Shown in pieces: positions 9,032 to 21,200 of a stretch of DNA of 64,000 bases. The stretch is from Sphingomonas koreensis (GTDB lineage Bacteria; Pseudomonadota; Alphaproteobacteria; Sphingomonadales; Sphingomonadaceae). The stretch is from positions 868,001-932,000 of the forward strand of contig RCZF01000001.1 in assembly GCA_006438735.1 (NCBI GenBank), written 5' to 3'. Below the pieces are notes generated by a model, which saw nothing but the letters and a program-made list of their open reading frames with translations, made no database searches and was not told where the DNA came from. Numbering within the stretch: the first letter of the stretch is position 1; each line of letters opens with the position of its first letter. A program made the position numbers and the translations under genes.

Positions 9032-9791
9032 TGCCGCCATTCGCATCCGCGATCTGCTCGACGTGCGTCCGCGCTTTTCGCAGCACGACGCGATCCGGCT
9101 CAACAATCTTTTCCGCGGCAACGACACTCACGAGATGCTGGCGGCAGTGATCGGTGATCGGTTGGCCGGCGAGGCGGCGATCGTCTCGTCGTTCGGCGCG
9201 GAATCGGCGGTGCTGCTCCATCTGGTGACGCGGTTCGCGCCCGATCTGCCGGTGTTCTTCCTCGATACCGGCAAGCATTTTGCCGAAACGATCACCTATC
9301 GCGACCGGCTGGCCGATCAACTCGGCCTCAACCTGCAGATCCTGGCGCCAGAACCCGACGATCTCGCGCGCGACCAAAACGGCTTGCGCTGGTCCTACGA
9401 TCCCGACGGCTGTTGCGACATCCGCAAGGTCAGGCCGCTTGCCCGCGCGGTAGCCGGGCTCGACGCCACCTTCACCGGGCGCAAGGGGTTTCAGTCGTCG
9501 ACGCGCAGCGGCCTGCCCCGCTTCGAGATCGATACAACCGACGGCGAAGGGCGGCTCAAGATCAATCCGCTGGCCAATTGGTCGAAGGACCAGCTCGACC
9601 AATATTTCGCGGCGAACGATCTGCCGCGTCACCCGCTCGAGGCGGCCGGCTATCCGTCGATCGGCTGTGCGCCGTGCACGAGCAAGGTGCTGCCTGGCGA
9701 AGACCCGCGATCGGGCCGCTGGCGCGGGTGGGACAAGGTCGAATGCGGCATCCACACGCCCGAAAATCCCGGCGAAGAACCGGCGTTCTGA
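9024..9791 (+). CDS. cysH: Phosphoadenylyl/adenylyl-sulfate reductase (thioredoxin)
   Basis: A 255-residue CysH that reduces activated sulfate to sulfite using thioredoxin. The pyrophosphatase-like loop is SSFGAESAVLLHL. C130-C131 in DGCCDIRKV and C215/C218 in IGCAPCTSKV form the [4Fe-4S] site that marks APS-type reductases, and the catalytic Cys241 is in VECGIHT near the C-terminus. The cluster predicts APS (adenylyl sulfate) rather than PAPS as substrate. The start at 9024 lies inside the DUF934 gene; upstream in-frame sequence is antisense-like and was discarded. Confidence 0.9.
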   Translation: MANAAIRIRDLLDVRPRFSQHDAIRLNNLFRGNDTHEMLAAVIGDRLAGEAAIVSSFGAESAVLLHLVTRFAPDLPVFFLDTGKHFAETITYRDRLADQLGLNLQILAPEPDDLARDQNGLRWSYDPDGCCDIRKVRPLARAVAGLDATFTGRKGFQSSTRSGLPRFEIDTTDGEGRLKINPLANWSKDQLDQYFAANDLPRHPLEAAGYPSIGCAPCTSKVLPGEDPRSGRWRGWDKVECGIHTPENPGEEPAF

Positions 9792-9854
9792 TCGGCCGAT
9801 CATTCAGGCGACGCGGACGCTGACAAAGCGCGCCGGATCGGCTTAAGTGCCGGG

Positions 9855-11630
9855 ATGGCAATCGGGCTCCAAAATCACGGTTTCAGCGATGCGCTGGTGA
9901 TCCTCGGCGCGGCCGGGCTGGTCATTCCCGCGTTCGCGCGCTTCAAAGTGAGCCCGGTGATCGGCTTCATCCTGGTCGGCGTGCTGGTCGGCCCGGCCGG
10001 GCTCGGTGCGCTCGTGCCGCAGGCGCCGTGGCTTTATTACATGACGATCACCGACGCGCACGCGATCGAGCCGTTTGCCGAATTCGGCATCATCCTGCTG
10101 CTGTTCTCGATCGGCCTGGAGCTTTCGCTCAAACGCCTGTGGGCGATGCGCACTTTGGTGTTCGGCGCCGGCGCGGTCGAGCTGCTCGGATCGGGACTAA
10201 TTCTCGGCTTGGCTTTCCATCTGCTCGGGCAAAGCTGGGGCGGCGCGATCGGCCTCGGCCTCGCGGTGTCGCTGTCCTCCACCGCGCTGATCTTGCCGAT
10301 CGCCGGCACCGAAAGCGCGGTCGGGCGATCGGCGTTTGCGATGCTATTGTTCGAAGACCTGGCGCTGGTGCCGATCATCTTCGTACTCGGCGCGATGGCG
10401 CCGACCGCGAGCAACGGCTGGGCCGGGCTCGCCCACGTCGCCGCTGTCGGCGCGCTCACCGTAACGGCGATCTTCATCGGCGGGCGGCTCGTCCTGCCGC
10501 GGCTGTTCGCCCAGGCCGCGCGCACCAAAAGCCCTGAGCTGTTCCTCGCCGCCTCGCTGTTGGTGGTCATCGTCGCCAGCCTCGCCACCACCGCCGCCGG
10601 CCTCTCGCCGATCGTCGGCGCGCTGCTTGCCGGGCTTCTGATCGCCGAAACCGAATATCACAGCGAGGTCGAAGTGATGACCGCGCCGTTCAAGGGCCTG
10701 GCGCTCGGCGTATTCCTGATCACCGTGGGCATGAGCCTCGACCTGCGGCTGGTGATGGCCAATTGGGGCGGGTTGCTGCTCGCGGTGCTCGGCGTGGTGC
10801 TCGTCAAGGCGGCGGTGACCTTTGCATTGCTGCGCGTGACCGGCGCAAGCAACGGCACCGCGGCCGAAGCCGGCGTGCTGATGGCGAGCCCGTCGGAAAC
10901 CACGCTGATCGTGCTTGGCGTCGCCACCGAAGCGCAGCTGATCCACGGCTCCACCGCCGCCTTTTGGCAAACGGTCACCGCGATCGGGCTGACGATCACG
11001 CCGCTGCTCGCCTGGCTGGGCCAAAGCGCGGCGCGGCGCATCGAGCGGCGGCTGGGCAATGCCCAACCAGAGGCGGCGATCGACCCCGAAGGCCCCGGCA
11101 CCGTCGTGATCGGCTTCGGCCGGGTCGGCCGGCTGGTGGCGGACATGCTGCAAATTCACGGCCAGAAATTCGTCGCCGTCGAAGCGGATATCGATACGGT
11201 CAGCGCGGCGCGACGCGAGGGCTATCCCGTAATCTTCGGCGACGTCGCGCGGTCCGAACTCGTCGACCGGCTCAATCTCGGCCACGCCCGCGCGCTGATC
11301 CTGACGATGGACGATCCGGTGTTGACGGTGCGCATCACGCGGCGGGTGCGCGGCTGGGTGCCCGATCTGCCGATCATCGCCCGCGCGCGCGACACCGCGC
11401 ACGCGGCCGAGCTCTACCGTGCCGGCGCAACCGACGCCGTGCCCGAAACTGTCGAGAGCTCGCTGCAATTGTCCGAAGCGGTGCTGGTCGATCTCGGCAT
11501 CGCGATGGGGCCGGTAATCGCCTCGATCCACGAAAAGCGCGACGAGCTGCGCCAGTCGATCAAGCACGCCGCGGACATGGACCGGGAACCGCGATTACGG
11601 CGCACGCGGCTAAGCGAAAGCAACCGCTGA
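9855..11630 (+). CDS. CPA2-family K+/H+ antiporter with RCK (TrkA-N) domain
   Basis: A 591-residue inner-membrane antiporter of the KefB/KefC/YbaL type. The N-terminal ~390 residues form about 12 hydrophobic segments with GFILVGVLVGPAGLG, LFSIGLELSLKRL and LSSTALILPI. The C-terminal domain begins with VVIGFGRVGRLVADML, a Rossmann nucleotide-binding RCK domain that normally gates transport, followed by an acid pair in VEADIDTV. Substrate is likely K+ or another cation exchanged for H+. It lies 63 bases after cysH and may have its own promoter. No separate KefF/KefG ancillary gene is present. Confidence 0.9.
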   Translation: MAIGLQNHGFSDALVILGAAGLVIPAFARFKVSPVIGFILVGVLVGPAGLGALVPQAPWLYYMTITDAHAIEPFAEFGIILLLFSIGLELSLKRLWAMRTLVFGAGAVELLGSGLILGLAFHLLGQSWGGAIGLGLAVSLSSTALILPIAGTESAVGRSAFAMLLFEDLALVPIIFVLGAMAPTASNGWAGLAHVAAVGALTVTAIFIGGRLVLPRLFAQAARTKSPELFLAASLLVVIVASLATTAAGLSPIVGALLAGLLIAETEYHSEVEVMTAPFKGLALGVFLITVGMSLDLRLVMANWGGLLLAVLGVVLVKAAVTFALLRVTGASNGTAAEAGVLMASPSETTLIVLGVATEAQLIHGSTAAFWQTVTAIGLTITPLLAWLGQSAARRIERRLGNAQPEAAIDPEGPGTVVIGFGRVGRLVADMLQIHGQKFVAVEADIDTVSAARREGYPVIFGDVARSELVDRLNLGHARALILTMDDPVLTVRITRRVRGWVPDLPIIARARDTAHAAELYRAGATDAVPETVESSLQLSEAVLVDLGIAMGPVIASIHEKRDELRQSIKHAADMDREPRLRRTRLSESNR

Positions 11631-11715
11631 ATCCGCGGAACCGCGCGCTTTTGCGGGCGTTCTAGACGGCGAGGCGGATCGCGCGTCCGGTGTCCGCCGC
11701 CGCGTGGAGAGTATC

Positions 11716-12297
11716 ATGCCGATCCTGTCATCAGCCCGCCGCCGCCTGCCGCTTTTCACCGCGCTCGCGACAACCTCATTGTTGCTCGCCGGGTGCGAGA
11801 CGGCGACGACCTATCACCCCGCCACCGGCCGCGGTTTTGCTCGCGAAGGCTTCAGCGAACAACGGATCGAGCCCAACCGATTTCAGGTCAGTTTTTCCGG
11901 TAATAGCGTCACTGCGCGCGACACTGTCGAGCGTTATCTGCTGTACCGCGCAGCCGAACTGACCGTGCAGAACGGCTATGACAATTTCGTGCTGGTCGAT
12001 CGCGATACCGACAAGAAGACGCGAACCTATGTCAGCGATCCGTTTGGTCCTGGGCCTTACGGTTATTGGGGCGTTTCGTGGCGCTATCACCGGCCGGGGT
12101 TCGGGTGGGGCTTCTACGATCCGTTCGGAGGCGACCCATTCGGCCGCGATTTCGACATCAACACGATCGACAAATATGACGCCCATGCCGAGATCGTGAT
12201 GGGCCACGGCGTGCCGCCGACCGGCAACGTCCGCGCGTTCGACGCGCAAGCGGTGTTGCAAAATCTAGGGCCGTCGATCGTGATGCCGAAGCAGTGA
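11716..12297 (+). CDS. CC0125/CC1285-type lipoprotein
   Basis: A 193-residue predicted lipoprotein. The signal peptide has a hydrophobic core ending in LLLAGCE, a good lipobox with Cys at about residue 26. The mature part contains RDTVERYLLYRAAELTVQNGYDNFVLVDRDT, which I recognise from the CC0125/CC1285 family of alphaproteobacterial lipoproteins. A Gly/Tyr/Phe/Pro-rich stretch then runs from GPGPYGYWG to the second FGxDPFG. I used the ATG at 11716 rather than the in-frame GTG at 11704. Function unknown; anchored to the outer or inner membrane on the periplasmic side. Confidence 0.75.
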   Translation: MPILSSARRRLPLFTALATTSLLLAGCETATTYHPATGRGFAREGFSEQRIEPNRFQVSFSGNSVTARDTVERYLLYRAAELTVQNGYDNFVLVDRDTDKKTRTYVSDPFGPGPYGYWGVSWRYHRPGFGWGFYDPFGGDPFGRDFDINTIDKYDAHAEIVMGHGVPPTGNVRAFDAQAVLQNLGPSIVMPKQ

Positions 12298-12353
12298 TGG
12301 TCTGCGTTTAAGAGTCACATGCCGGCGCGTCGGGTGTGCGCCGAATGCCTTGT

Positions 12354-12428
12354 CGTCATTGCGCGCAAAGCGAAGCAATCCAGGGCGACGTGCGCGAGCT
12401 GGATTGCTTCGCTTTGCTCGCAATGACG
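12354..12428. repeat. Long imperfect inverted repeat between convergent genes
   Basis: Two 30-base arms (12354-12383 and 12399-12428) are inverse copies with a single mismatch and a 15-base loop. The arms carry the GTCATTGCG and GAAGCAATCCAG pieces seen in dispersed palindromic repeats of many proteobacterial genomes. It sits between the lipoprotein gene and the end of secA, which converge here, so the transcript could form a strong hairpin and act as a bidirectional terminator. Confidence 0.85.
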
Positions 12429-12447
12429 ATTTTCTTATTGAGTTAGC

Positions 12448-15198
<2,751 letters not shown>

Positions 15199-15298
15199 GG
15201 CAATTTCCTGATTAATGGAGCTGAGCGTGCGCACGCGCGGCGGCGCAGGCTGGAATATGGTAATGGCAGAAAGCGGCGCGCGGCCGCCCGGCAGCGCG

Positions 15299-15592
15299 CT
15301 ATTCGCGCCGGCGCTCCGGCGTGGCGCGACCATGCGATACCGGTGGCAAGGCCGGGCTGTCGATCGCGATGCGGCGGGCATCGATCAGCGTCGTGATGGG
15401 CAACAGCGACGTAAGGGCGCGGCGCTGCACCAACGCCTGCAACGCAATCCCCGCTTGTGGTGCGGCCGCTTGCGCTTCAGCGGCAACCGCGCCCCCGTCG
15501 GCCACCGCCGCCATGCGCGCAACGCCAGACGGACCGGCGTTGATGCCGGCCAGGCCCGCGATCATGGCATAGAGAAGCAGCAGCAGGTTCAT
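15299..15592 (-). CDS. Small Ala-rich protein with hydrophobic N-terminus, unknown
   Basis: A 97-residue frame beginning [20 protein letters not shown], a plausible signal or membrane segment. An Ala/Gln/Val-rich middle and an Arg-Arg-Arg-Glu C-terminus follow. It lies upstream of secA on the same strand. Codon third positions are G/C as in neighbouring genes. I recognise no domain; short Ala-rich secreted proteins ending in a basic Arg cluster are common in sphingomonads. The start at 15592 is chosen because it begins the hydrophobic segment. Confidence 0.5.
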   Translation of the reverse strand: MNLLLLLYAMIAGLAGINAGPSGVARMAAVADGGAVAAEAQAAAPQAGIALQALVQRRALTSLLPITTLIDARRIAIDSPALPPVSHGRATPERRRE

Positions 15593-15685
15593 GCGGTCCC
15601 GTTCAACCCCGACGCCGAACGACGGCGCGGTCAACGCGCAGATAAGTGCGACGACTGGATTCGTCCAACGGAAATCTGGGGCCGA

Positions 15686-16264
15686 TCACTGATCGCCCGG
15701 TGAAGGACTCTGGTCACTTCCCTGATCGGGATCGGACTGCGCGGCTTCGGCTTGCTTCTCTTCGGTCAGCGACTGGTTATACGCCTCCGCCGGTGACACC
15801 CCGCCCTGATCGGCGATCCCCTCCGGCAATTCCGGCGCGGCGGCGGTGAGTCTCCACACCATTGCGGAGGTCCAGACGCCCGCCACAGCCTGCCCGGCTG
15901 CGTCATGCGCCGGCTTGAATCGGGCATTGGTGACAATCAGCGTGCAGGTCGTGCTGTCGAGCAGCGGCGATCCGCTGCTGGTGGTGATGTTGCACCCGGT
16001 GACCCGACCCCTTGCATCGACGCTGATCGAAAAGGCGGTGCGCCCCTCGACGCCCGCCGCTTTGGCTTGAGGCGGATAGGCGTCGGCGGGAAACCAGTCG
16101 GCGGGATTGCCGTTGGGGGTGGCTTGCGGCGCGGCCGGCGCGGCGGCAACGGCGGCAGTGTGCTTCTTCGCCGGCGATTTGACCTGCGCGGCGCCCGAGG
16201 ATGGCGCCGCCGCCAACAGCGCGACACCCAGACCGACGAATAGCTTGCGCGACGAGAACTGCAC
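15686..16264 (-). CDS. TonB C-terminal domain periplasmic protein
   Basis: About 192 residues. The N-terminal signal peptide (SRKLFVGLGVALLAAAPSSGAAQ) is followed by an Ala/Pro linker and a TonB C-terminal fold. That fold contains WFPADAYPPQAKAAGVEGRTAFSI, then VDARGRVTGCNITTSSGSPLLD and RFKPAHDAAG. A charged Gln/Asp/Ser-rich tail ends the protein. Such stand-alone domains resemble energy-transducer TonB proteins but here lack the usual membrane-anchored Pro-rich region, so it may be a secreted relative. The start is uncertain: GTG at 16264 fits a normal signal peptide, while GTG at 16309 is an alternative. It is divergent from argJ. Confidence 0.75.
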   Translation of the reverse strand: MQFSSRKLFVGLGVALLAAAPSSGAAQVKSPAKKHTAAVAAAPAAPQATPNGNPADWFPADAYPPQAKAAGVEGRTAFSISVDARGRVTGCNITTSSGSPLLDSTTCTLIVTNARFKPAHDAAGQAVAGVWTSAMVWRLTAAAPELPEGIADQGGVSPAEAYNQSLTEEKQAEAAQSDPDQGSDQSPSPGDQ

Positions 16265-16315
16265 GATAACACCCCTTGGCTCGTTTGAGCCCCTCTTACC
16301 GGGAAGCACCCCGCC

Positions 16316-17542
16316 ATGTCACCACCCTCGCCGCTTGCGCCCGCGACATTTCCCGATTTGCCGCCGATCGAAGGCGTGTCGCTCCGCATCGCGCGGGCGC
16401 AGTACAAGAGCTGGGATCGCTGCGACCTGACTTTCATTACGCTCGATCCGAACACCGCGGTGGCCGGCGTACTGACGCAGAGCAAATGCCCGTCACCCGA
16501 GGTCGAATGGTGCCGCAAGGTGCTGCCGCTCGGCACCGCGCGCGCACTGGTGGTCAATGCCGGTAATTCGAACGCCTTCACCGGATCGCGCGGCCGCGAC
16601 GCCGTCGAGTCGATTGCGGCGCGCGTCGCGTCGCAACTCGATTGCCAACCCTCGGACGTGCTGGTCGCTTCGACCGGCGTGATCGGCGTGCCGCTGCCGG
16701 TCGACAAGGCCGAAGCCGGGCTCGACGCCGCCTTCGCCGCCGAGCCATGCGGCTGGGAAGAAGCCGCCGCGACGATCATGACCACCGACACCTTCACCAA
16801 GGCCGCCGTCACCACCGCGATCGTCGACGGGCGCACCGTCACGCTGGTCGGGATCATCAAGGGATCGGGGATGATCGCGCCCGATATGGCGACGATGTTG
16901 GGCTTCATCTTTACCGACGCTGGGGTCGAGCCGGGGTTTCTGCAGGCCACGCTATCGAGCGCGAACCAGACGAGTTTTTCGTGCATCACCGTCGATGGCG
17001 ATACGTCGACCAGCGACACCGTGCTGGCGTTCGCCACCGGCGCGGCTGCCAATGCGCCGCTTACTAGCTTGGACGATGACGGCGCCGATGCGTTCGCCGC
17101 CGCTCTAAACGATCTGTGCCGACAACTGGCTCATCTCGTCGTGCGTGACGGCGAAGGCGCGTCAAAATTCATCGAGATCGCGGTGACGGGCGCGGAGAGC
17201 GACGCCAGCGCGCACAGGATTGCCATGTCGATCGCCAATTCGCCGCTGGTCAAGACCGCGATCGCCGGCGGGGACGCCAATTGGGGCCGGGTGGTGATGG
17301 CCGTCGGCAAAGCCGGCGAACCCGCCGAGCGCGACAAGCTGGCGATCCGCTTCGGGGACACGCAGGTCGCTGCCGGCGGGCTGGCGGTCGACGGTTATGA
17401 CGAGGCGCCTGTTGCGGCGCACCTCAAGGGCAGCGAGATCGAGATCGGCGCCGATCTTGGCCTCGGCGAGGGCAGCGCCACCGTGTGGACGTGCGACCTC
17501 ACGCATGGCTACATCTCGATCAACGCCGATTATCGCAGCTGA
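16316..17542 (+). CDS. argJ: Bifunctional ornithine acetyltransferase / N-acetylglutamate synthase
   Basis: A 408-residue ArgJ that recycles acetyl groups between acetylornithine and glutamate in arginine synthesis. It autocleaves before Thr193 in PDMATMLGF to give alpha and beta chains, Thr193 then being the nucleophile. Other family blocks are VNAGNSNAFTG, TTDTFTKAA, KGSGMIAPDMA, ITVDGDTSTSD and GDANWGRVVMA. It is full length (family about 400). The stop abuts the stop of the convergent VapD-like gene with no spacer. Confidence 0.95.
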   Translation: MSPPSPLAPATFPDLPPIEGVSLRIARAQYKSWDRCDLTFITLDPNTAVAGVLTQSKCPSPEVEWCRKVLPLGTARALVVNAGNSNAFTGSRGRDAVESIAARVASQLDCQPSDVLVASTGVIGVPLPVDKAEAGLDAAFAAEPCGWEEAAATIMTTDTFTKAAVTTAIVDGRTVTLVGIIKGSGMIAPDMATMLGFIFTDAGVEPGFLQATLSSANQTSFSCITVDGDTSTSDTVLAFATGAAANAPLTSLDDDGADAFAAALNDLCRQLAHLVVRDGEGASKFIEIAVTGAESDASAHRIAMSIANSPLVKTAIAGGDANWGRVVMAVGKAGEPAERDKLAIRFGDTQVAAGGLAVDGYDEAPVAAHLKGSEIEIGADLGLGEGSATVWTCDLTHGYISINADYRS

Positions 17543-17827
17543 TTATTCCAGCGCCGGCCCGAGGTCATTGTTTTCTTCGATACGGAGCATCCTGATGTCG
17601 CGGACGGAGGGCTGAAACCAAGGATAGGTTCTTTTCAGTTCCTGTACGGCGAGAACGCAATCGACCGCGGTGACCCGATCATTGCCAAAATAGGTCGATC
17701 CCTGCTGCCAATCAAAGCCCCGGCCTTCCAATATCCGTCGCACGTCCGAATAGGCATTGCGCCATGATGCGTTGGGATAGGTCTGTTCCAAAGTCTGCGT
17801 ATCCAGATCGAACACAATTGCGAACAT
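17543..17827 (-). CDS. vapD: VapD-family endoribonuclease-like protein
   Basis: A 94-residue protein starting MFAIVFDLDT. It includes NAYSDVRRILEGRGFDWQQGSTYFG and ends WFQPSVRDIRMLRIEENNDL. The order FDL, then a Tyr-rich region, then GF.W.QGS.Y and SVRDIRaF/L matches VapD of Helicobacter and Haemophilus, a ferredoxin-like RNase structurally related to Cas2. The start at 17827 is preceded by a G-rich ribosome-binding site; an in-frame upstream extension was rejected. No antitoxin gene is evident next to it, and no cas genes or CRISPR are in the window. The functional inference is by family only. Confidence 0.8.
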   Translation of the reverse strand: MFAIVFDLDTQTLEQTYPNASWRNAYSDVRRILEGRGFDWQQGSTYFGNDRVTAVDCVLAVQELKRTYPWFQPSVRDIRMLRIEENNDLGPALE

Positions 17828-17915
17828 GCTCACGCCCCCCCGGCTGAAAGTGCCCCGTCGATTATGTCCTAGCGCGGTCGCCATCTGGTCAGCCTACCAA
17901 TATTCGGCACATACG

Positions 17916-18239
17916 TCACGCCAGTTCGCCCTCCAACCACGCTTTCAGCCGGCTCTTGGGCTCGGCGCCGACCTTGGTTGCGGCGGGCTGGCCGTTCTTG
18001 AACAGGATCATCGTCGGGATACCGCGGACGCCGAATTTGCCCGGTGCTTCGGGGTTGTCGTCGATGTTGAGCTTGGTGATCGTCACCTTTTCGCCAAGCT
18101 CGTCGGAGATTTCCTCGAGGCTCGGGCCGATCATCTTGCACGGGCCGCACCATTCCGCCCAGAAATCGACCAGCACGGGCCCCTCGGCCTTGAGCACGTC
18201 GTTCTCGAAGCTCGAATCGGTGATCTGCTTGGTCGCCAT
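17916..18239 (-). CDS. trxA: Thioredoxin
   Basis: A 107-residue thioredoxin with the active site WCGPC (C31 and C34), the buried Asp in VLVDFWAEW, and the cis-Pro loop [11 protein letters not shown]. It is cytoplasmic, with no signal peptide. It is the last gene of the long reverse-strand series running from divL, and lies 46 bases after addA, an arrangement common in alphaproteobacteria. It would donate electrons to CysH, ribonucleotide reductase and others. Confidence 0.95.
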   Translation of the reverse strand: MATKQITDSSFENDVLKAEGPVLVDFWAEWCGPCKMIGPSLEEISDELGEKVTITKLNIDDNPEAPGKFGVRGIPTMILFKNGQPAATKVGAEPKSRLKAWLEGELA

Positions 18240-18285
18240 CTGAATTCTCCTTTGACACCCGATCTAGGCATTGCTGCGAACCCGC

Positions 18286-21200
18286 TCAACCATCGCCGGC
18301 CAAGCTTTGTTGCGTCGGCGGCAAGCCCGGCTTGTGCGCGGCAAGCAGATCGTTGGGCAGGACGAACAGCGCCGGGGCAGCGGTGTAGAGCAGCGCCGCT
18401 TCGACGCGGCGATCGGGGAAGATGACGCGAAGCGCGGCGGCATAAGCGGCCATCTGGCGCAAGTGATAAGCTGGCACGTCGGCCAGCGTCGCCGGCGCGC
18501 GGCGCCCGGTCTTGAAGTCGATCAGGCGAACGGCGTCGTCGGTGACGAGCAGGCGATCGATCGTGCCGGCGACGACCAGCCCATCGGCGACGACTGCGGC
18601 GACTGGCGCTTCGGCCAGCGCCTCGGGACCGAATAGATCGGCGAACCGCGGATCGTCGATCACGGCGAGCACCGTCCCGGCGATTTCCCGCCGCACGGCC
18701 GCGTCGGGGACACCGCCGGCCCCGGCCAGCCAGCGCTCGGCGACGGCGGCGCGATCGGCGGTGAAAACCGGCGGCAACCGCTCGAACAGTGCATGGATCA
18801 GCCGGCCGCGCTCGGCGGCGCTGCGCATCGCCGGTGACGGCGGCGGATCGGCGACATCGTCTTCGCCAAGCGACGACGGCGCCAGCGGCCGCGGCGGGCG
18901 CGCCTCCACAGGGGCGGGCGCCTGTGTCCAATCAGGTAGCGGCTCCGGAGATAGGGGCGGGGCGTCCGAAGGCGCCTTGATCGCGACCGGACGCCGGCGC
19001 TCGATCCCCTCGAACATGCGAGGCTCGCTCTCCCCGGCGGCGATTCCCAATTGCGTCAGCGCGCGATCGGCGGCGGCATACCAGCTGTTTTCGGGCGGCA
19101 CGCCCTTGGCGCGCGGGCCGAGCGCACCGGCGATCAACAACTGCTCTTCCGCGCGCGTCGCCGCGACATAGAACAACCGCCAATGCTCCTCGAGCTCGCG
19201 CGTGTCGCTTTCGGCGATCACCGCCTCGATCGGCCCCGCGCGCTCGGCGGCGCGGGGACGGATGATCGGGATCGCGAGGCCGCCTTCCTCGGGCGCCCAT
19301 TTGAGGATGCCGCGCGGCGCCGCGCCCGGATCCGCGGTGGCGTCAGCCAGGATCACCACCGGCGCCTGCAGCCCCTTGGCGCCGTGCGCGGTCATCACGC
19401 GGACGGCGTCGAGCGGGGCGGAAGGGTCGCGCACGATCTCGACATCGCCGCGATCGAACCAATCGAGGAACAATTGCAGCGACGGCGCCGACAGCGTCTC
19501 GAAATCGAGCGCAGCGCCGAGCAATTCCTCGATCGGGTCGCGCGCTTCCTGGCCCAATCGGCGGATCAGGTTGCGCCGTCCGTCGAGCGGCCCGGACAGC
19601 AACTCCTCGAGAAATTGATACGGCGTCGACAGATCGACCCGCGCGAGCATCGCGTCGAGCGCCGTCAGCCGCTCGCGCGGCTGCGTCTCGCGCAAGTGGC
19701 GCCACAGGCTGCCGCTGCGCTTGGGAGCGGCGGCCTGCATGAGTTCGTCCTGGCTCCAGCCGAGGAGTGGCGAGACGAGCAAGCCGGCAAGCGACAGATC
19801 GTCATCGGGCTGCAACGCAAAGCGCACCGCGGCGAGCAAATCCTGCACCGCCAGCGGCGCGTTCAGCCGCAAGCGATCGACCCCCGCCACCGGCACACCC
19901 TCGGCATAGAGCCGCGCGACGAGCAGCGAGGCCAGCTCGCCGCGCCGCTTGACCAGGATCATCACATCCTCGGGCCGGATCGCGCGCCCCTTGCTCTCGA
20001 GCAGCGCGCCGCCGTCGATCCAGGCGCGCACCTGCCGGGCGATGCGGGTCGCCAGGATGCGCGTGGCGTCGCCCACCCAGCCTTCCTCATCTTCCACCTC
20101 GTCACTGTCGGCAGCGGTGACGGGCGGCCACAAGGTGACGGCACCCGGGCCCGGCACTTCGCTGGCATGGCGTTCGAGATCGCCGACCGCGCCCAGCCCC
20201 GGCTCGCCGGCGGCGTCTATGGCGGCATCGACGAATTCGAGCACCGGCCGGGTCGATCGGAACGAATGCGTCAGCGACAGGCGCGCGAACTCGGTTCCTT
20301 CCCCCGTCGTCTCGTCGCGCGCCGCCTCGGCATCGGCGGCGAAACCCTGTTCGGCAGCGGCGAAGAAGATCGGGTTGGTGCCCTGAAAGCCGAAGATCGC
20401 CTGTTTGTAATCGCCGACGACGAACAGCGTCCGCGTCGCGTCGCCCCGCGCGCCCGATCCGGCGAAGAATTCCTCGGTCAGCCGGCGCACTATCGTCCAC
20501 TGCGCGACGTTGGTGTCCTGCGCCTCGTCGATCAGAATGTGCTCGGTCGCCTGATCGAGCTTGTAGCGCACCCAATCGCCAATCCCGGGCTGGCTCAACA
20601 GATCGACGGCGCCGCGGATCAGATCGTCGAAATCGACCGCGCCGATGCGGCGCTTGGCGCGGGCATAGGCATCGGCATAATCGCGGCCGACATTGAGCGC
20701 CGCGGCGAGCAGATCGGCATAGGCGGCGCGCGTCCGCAAGCCGAGCAGATCGGCGCAATAACCATGCAGCGCGGTGGCGAGATCGGCGTAGTCCGGGTCT
20801 TGCGGCGCTTGCCCCTTGCCGAACGAGCGAAGATCGCCGTCCGCCTTGGCCCAGACGAGGTGGAGCTGATCGAGCGTCGCTGCCCGCTCGGCCGGCGCCC
20901 GGTCGAGCCAGGCGGACACGGCGGCCGCACGGTCCAGGCCCTTCTTGGTGCCCCAGCCGCTGTTCATGCCGCCAAGCGCGTCGAGCGCCTGGTGATCGAA
21001 CGCGGCATCGCCGCACGCCGCGACGATCGCGGCCTCGATGTCGCCGCTCGGCAGATCGAGCGCACGACGCAGGAAAGGCTGAATCCCGTCCCCGCCGGGC
21101 AACGCTTGCAACACCTCCTGCTGACGCGCGCAGGCTGAGAGAAATGCCTCCGCCCCGCCCTCCCCGAGCCGCACCGAGAGCGCGCCGATCGCCTCGAACG

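Noticed and set aside
17543..17827. VapD as Cas2 of a CRISPR-Cas system
   Set aside because: The fold is related, but the sequence pattern is VapD-like and no cas1, other cas gene or array is present.
19051..21138. A 695-codon forward open frame inside addA
   Set aside because: addA carries complete helicase and nuclease motifs on the other strand; the forward product is an Arg/Gly/His-rich shadow.
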